Origin: Mesostigma viride
Taxonomy: Eukaryota; Streptophyta; Mesostigmatophyceae; Mesostigmatales; Mesostigmataceae
Assembly (NCBI GenBank): GCA_009746045.1
Contig: RPFO01001330.1
Span: forward strand, 1-47,280
Reading direction: 5' to 3'
Length of the DNA stretch: 47,280 bases
In this document: positions 45,678 to 47,280 of the stretch, one piece after another
Numbering within the stretch: position 1 is the first letter of the stretch
How the letters are laid out: each line of letters begins with the position of its first letter
Position numbers and translations under genes: made by a program
The notes under the pieces: model-generated
Told to the model about the DNA's origin: nothing
The model's input: the letters and a program-made list of their open reading frames with translations, nothing else
Databases searched by the model: none

Positions 45678-46325
45678 ATGGAAGAGGGAGACAGGCCCGG
45701 ATTCTTCCTGGTCAATGACGCCGTGTTGAAGGACGCGAGGATCGGAGGAAAGCTTCGTCTCGCTCAAGTTCTGTCCGAAAAGTACGAAGACGGAGTGGAC
45801 TATTACACCGTCGTGCAGCCCCAAAAAAGCAAAAAAGGTGGCCGTCCCATCACGCTCGTGTACGCGACTCCGGCGTGCTTGAACAAAGTCAGAGCCGAAG
45901 CCGAAGAAGCGGCCAAGAACGACGATGGCCGCGTGTTCATGGAACGCGGAATACAAGAACGGCTGGCCGAAGAACTGAGCGGCATACGCGAGTTCAAATG
46001 CCCAGCCGGGATCATCGACATTGTCGTGCCCAGTGAGAAGGTCATCATCGAGGTCAAGCTGTTCCAGAATTGGATGGAGGGCGTGGGGCAGTTGTTGTCG
46101 TATGGAAGATACTACCCCGGTTTCCGGAAGCGACTCCATCTCTTCAAGAATCGCGGGACGCCGGGTTGTTGCTTGGAAAAGATCCTTGTCGTGCACGAAA
46201 CCTGTCTTTGGGCTGGCATCGAACTGACGTTCGATGAGAGCATCGAAATCAAGCATTCAGGCACGACACACGAACAAGAGGAGGCTCAATACTTGAACCT
46301 TTCGGAGCCCGCCGTAACCACGTGA
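45678..46325 (+). CDS. PD-(D/E)XK-type nuclease
   Basis: A 215-residue protein. The C-terminal half carries the PD-(D/E)XK core: GIQERLAEEL (Glu94), GIIDIVV (Asp114), VIIEVK (Glu125, Lys127) and GQLLSYGRYYP (Gln138). The spacing D-x10-E-x-K and the following Gln helix are typical of viral and phage members. The N-terminal part (FFLVNDAVLKDARIGGKLRL, then LVYATPACLNKV) resembles the short DNA-binding or Bro-like modules that giant viruses attach to such nucleases. Likely role: DNA cleavage in recombination or defence. The last 40 bases overlap the convergent gene at 46,286. Confidence 0.8.
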   Translation: MEEGDRPGFFLVNDAVLKDARIGGKLRLAQVLSEKYEDGVDYYTVVQPQKSKKGGRPITLVYATPACLNKVRAEAEEAAKNDDGRVFMERGIQERLAEELSGIREFKCPAGIIDIVVPSEKVIIEVKLFQNWMEGVGQLLSYGRYYPGFRKRLHLFKNRGTPGCCLEKILVVHETCLWAGIELTFDESIEIKHSGTTHEQEEAQYLNLSEPAVTT

Positions 46326-47029
46326 TCCGTCGAAGTCGTCGGCAACGTCAGAGCGGGCTGTTTGGGCGGCACGGTCGCATTTTCCTTCACCGAAAACCGC
46401 TCGGCAGTGTCGCCTAAGCGGACGGTTTTCGTTTCAGGGTTGTACACGTACGTTTTGTACGAAAAACGCTCCGAAACGATGGGCGTTTCCTCCTCTTTCG
46501 TGAACTCCCGGGGTTTGGATTTGGAAAGTATCCCCCCGCACCTGCTGAATCCGAACGACAGGATCTGTCTAGCTTTACACTTGGCGCTCAATTTCGGGTC
46601 AAAAAGCGCTCCAAACAGGGCGCCTAGAGGGGTGCGGCTTATCACGGCGTCAATCGCTTTGCCGATTCCGTTCGCGGCTCGATGAGCGCCCATCACTCCC
46701 AACAACATGGAGGCGGTGTCCGCCACCATTGCTATCGGGTTCGTCGAGACGACGATGGTGCGATATGTCTGTTCGGCTAGAGTGTCCGATATAGTGAGGG
46801 CCTTCTCTTTGCGCGACACGGACGTTTCCGCCGTTTTCTCCTTCGAGGACGTCGCTTCATCCTCGGCATCGGCCTTTTTTTCCTTTTCTTCCGTTGGGGG
46901 TTTCGTGGACTTGAGGCCTATGGATAAAGGGGGCTTCCCCGACAAAACCGTGTACAAGACTACGCCTAGTAGAAATGCAGTCACACACAGGGTGAGGAAA
47001 TTGAGGAATTTTTCAAATGCGGTCGCCAT
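46286..47029 (-). CDS. Membrane-anchored protein, unknown
   Basis: A 247-residue protein from the ATG at 47,029. Residues 8-31 form a membrane span (FLNFLTLCVTAFLLGVVLYT). A Lys/Glu-rich linker comes next (about 45-75), then a domain with a hydrophobic Met/Ala segment (PIAMVADTASMLLGVMGAH) and a Gly/Leu stretch (TPLGALFGALFDPK). The C-terminal 60 residues include two matching stretches, SERFSYKTYVY and AERFSVKEN. One in-frame TTG lies five codons upstream, but ATG is preferred. It overlaps the nuclease gene by 40 bases tail to tail. Likely a virion or infected-cell membrane protein; no family is recognised. Confidence 0.75.
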   Translation of the reverse strand: MATAFEKFLNFLTLCVTAFLLGVVLYTVLSGKPPLSIGLKSTKPPTEEKEKKADAEDEATSSKEKTAETSVSRKEKALTISDTLAEQTYRTIVVSTNPIAMVADTASMLLGVMGAHRAANGIGKAIDAVISRTPLGALFGALFDPKLSAKCKARQILSFGFSRCGGILSKSKPREFTKEEETPIVSERFSYKTYVYNPETKTVRLGDTAERFSVKENATVPPKQPALTLPTTSTDHVVTAGSERFKY

Positions 47030-47053
47030 TGTATGATATTCCAAATTATTAAT

Positions 47054-47280
47054 TCAAGAGTACGCTGTCAATATATAATTCGAAAGAGCGGTCGTGGCTC
47101 CTTCGGCCTTGACCCAAGTATCGGGTGACGACATCGTCGATTTTACAAGGTCTTTGCTGGCTCCTATAGGCAAAACCATGTTGAGCAAGTTCGACATGGC
47201 CGTCTGCGGATTCGAGTTCAAGTCCCTCGTGAACCGGATCTCCAACATGTCCACCCCCGCTTTGAATTCGTTGACGTCAA
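47054..47280 (-). CDS. Partial unknown protein, runs off the window
   Basis: The C-terminal 75 residues of a protein whose start lies beyond the right edge. The visible part includes EFKAGVDMLEIRFTRDLN and LLNMVLPIGASKDLVKS. The frame is open to the last base. The ATG at about 47,248 is internal to this frame. No domain is recognised. It is in the same direction as, and 24 bases upstream of, the 47,029 gene. Confidence 0.65.
   Translation of the reverse strand, partial: DVNEFKAGVDMLEIRFTRDLNSNPQTAMSNLLNMVLPIGASKDLVKSTMSSPDTWVKAEGATTALSNYILTAYS

Overview
The window joins two very different kinds of DNA. Bases 1 to about 16,550 look like eukaryotic host sequence. They hold long tetranucleotide microsatellites, three DNA-transposon relics with recognisable ends, a 5'-truncated and frameshifted LINE reverse transcriptase, dispersed repeats, and only weak traces of intron-containing genes. 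Bases about 16,600 to 47,280 are packed with short, mostly intronless genes on both strands, most separated by tens to a few hundred bases. Their families point to a nucleocytoplasmic large DNA virus (Nucleocytoviricota). These include small CxxxT...C...CxxH zinc-knuckle proteins, a Bro-N/KilA-N-like protein, an OTU-type protease, F-box-like proteins, a PD-(D/E)XK nuclease, a zinc-module HNH nuclease, an IQ-motif protein, a conserved giant-virus structural-type protein (38946-40214) and a 973-residue fibre-like adhesin. The simplest reading is an endogenous giant-virus insertion in a eukaryotic chromosome, entered from its left side. No major capsid protein, DNA polymerase, RNA polymerase or packaging ATPase lies in this window, so I cannot assign a viral family. 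The host is also unassigned: the LINE is of a kind common in metazoans, but that is weak evidence.

Layout. 1-1,291: polypyrimidine and ACTC microsatellites. 1,993-2,498: hAT-type MITE with a perfect 8-bp target duplication. 2,515-4,794: TTAA-bounded (piggyBac/Kolobok-like) element. 5,604-7,101: dead LINE. 7,641-11,963: dispersed repeats around a second hAT-type element (8,529-10,039). 12,196-13,718: possible host exons. 13,719-16,560: no recognisable gene. 16,635-24,217: five GC-rich genes whose control regions look host-like (heat-shock-element palindromes, CCAAT boxes, AATAAA signals), interrupted by a 620-bp foldback structure. 24,401-32,738: zinc-knuckle, coiled-coil, Bro-like and membrane proteins, a tRNA-Ile(UAU) and one gene with a canonical GT-AG intron. 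32,863-41,473: an IQ/U-box-like protein, two frameshifted zinc-knuckle genes, the tandem-OTU gene (also frameshifted in its N-terminal part), a membrane-anchored protein, the conserved giant-virus protein and an unknown. 41,487-47,280: F-box protein, adhesin, nuclease and membrane proteins, with the last gene running off the end.

How the genes may work together. Three F-box-like proteins (one on a broken gene), a U-box-like protein and an OTU protease suggest interference with host ubiquitin signalling. The adhesin and the membrane-anchored proteins are virion-surface candidates. The Bro-like protein, the zinc-knuckle proteins and the nucleases are candidates for gene regulation and genome handling. 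Several right-hand genes carry a TATA-type element very close to the ATG, as expected of a viral late promoter. The left block seems set up for host factors. The clustered frameshifts between 34,151 and 36,640 indicate either decay after integration or homopolymer assembly errors.
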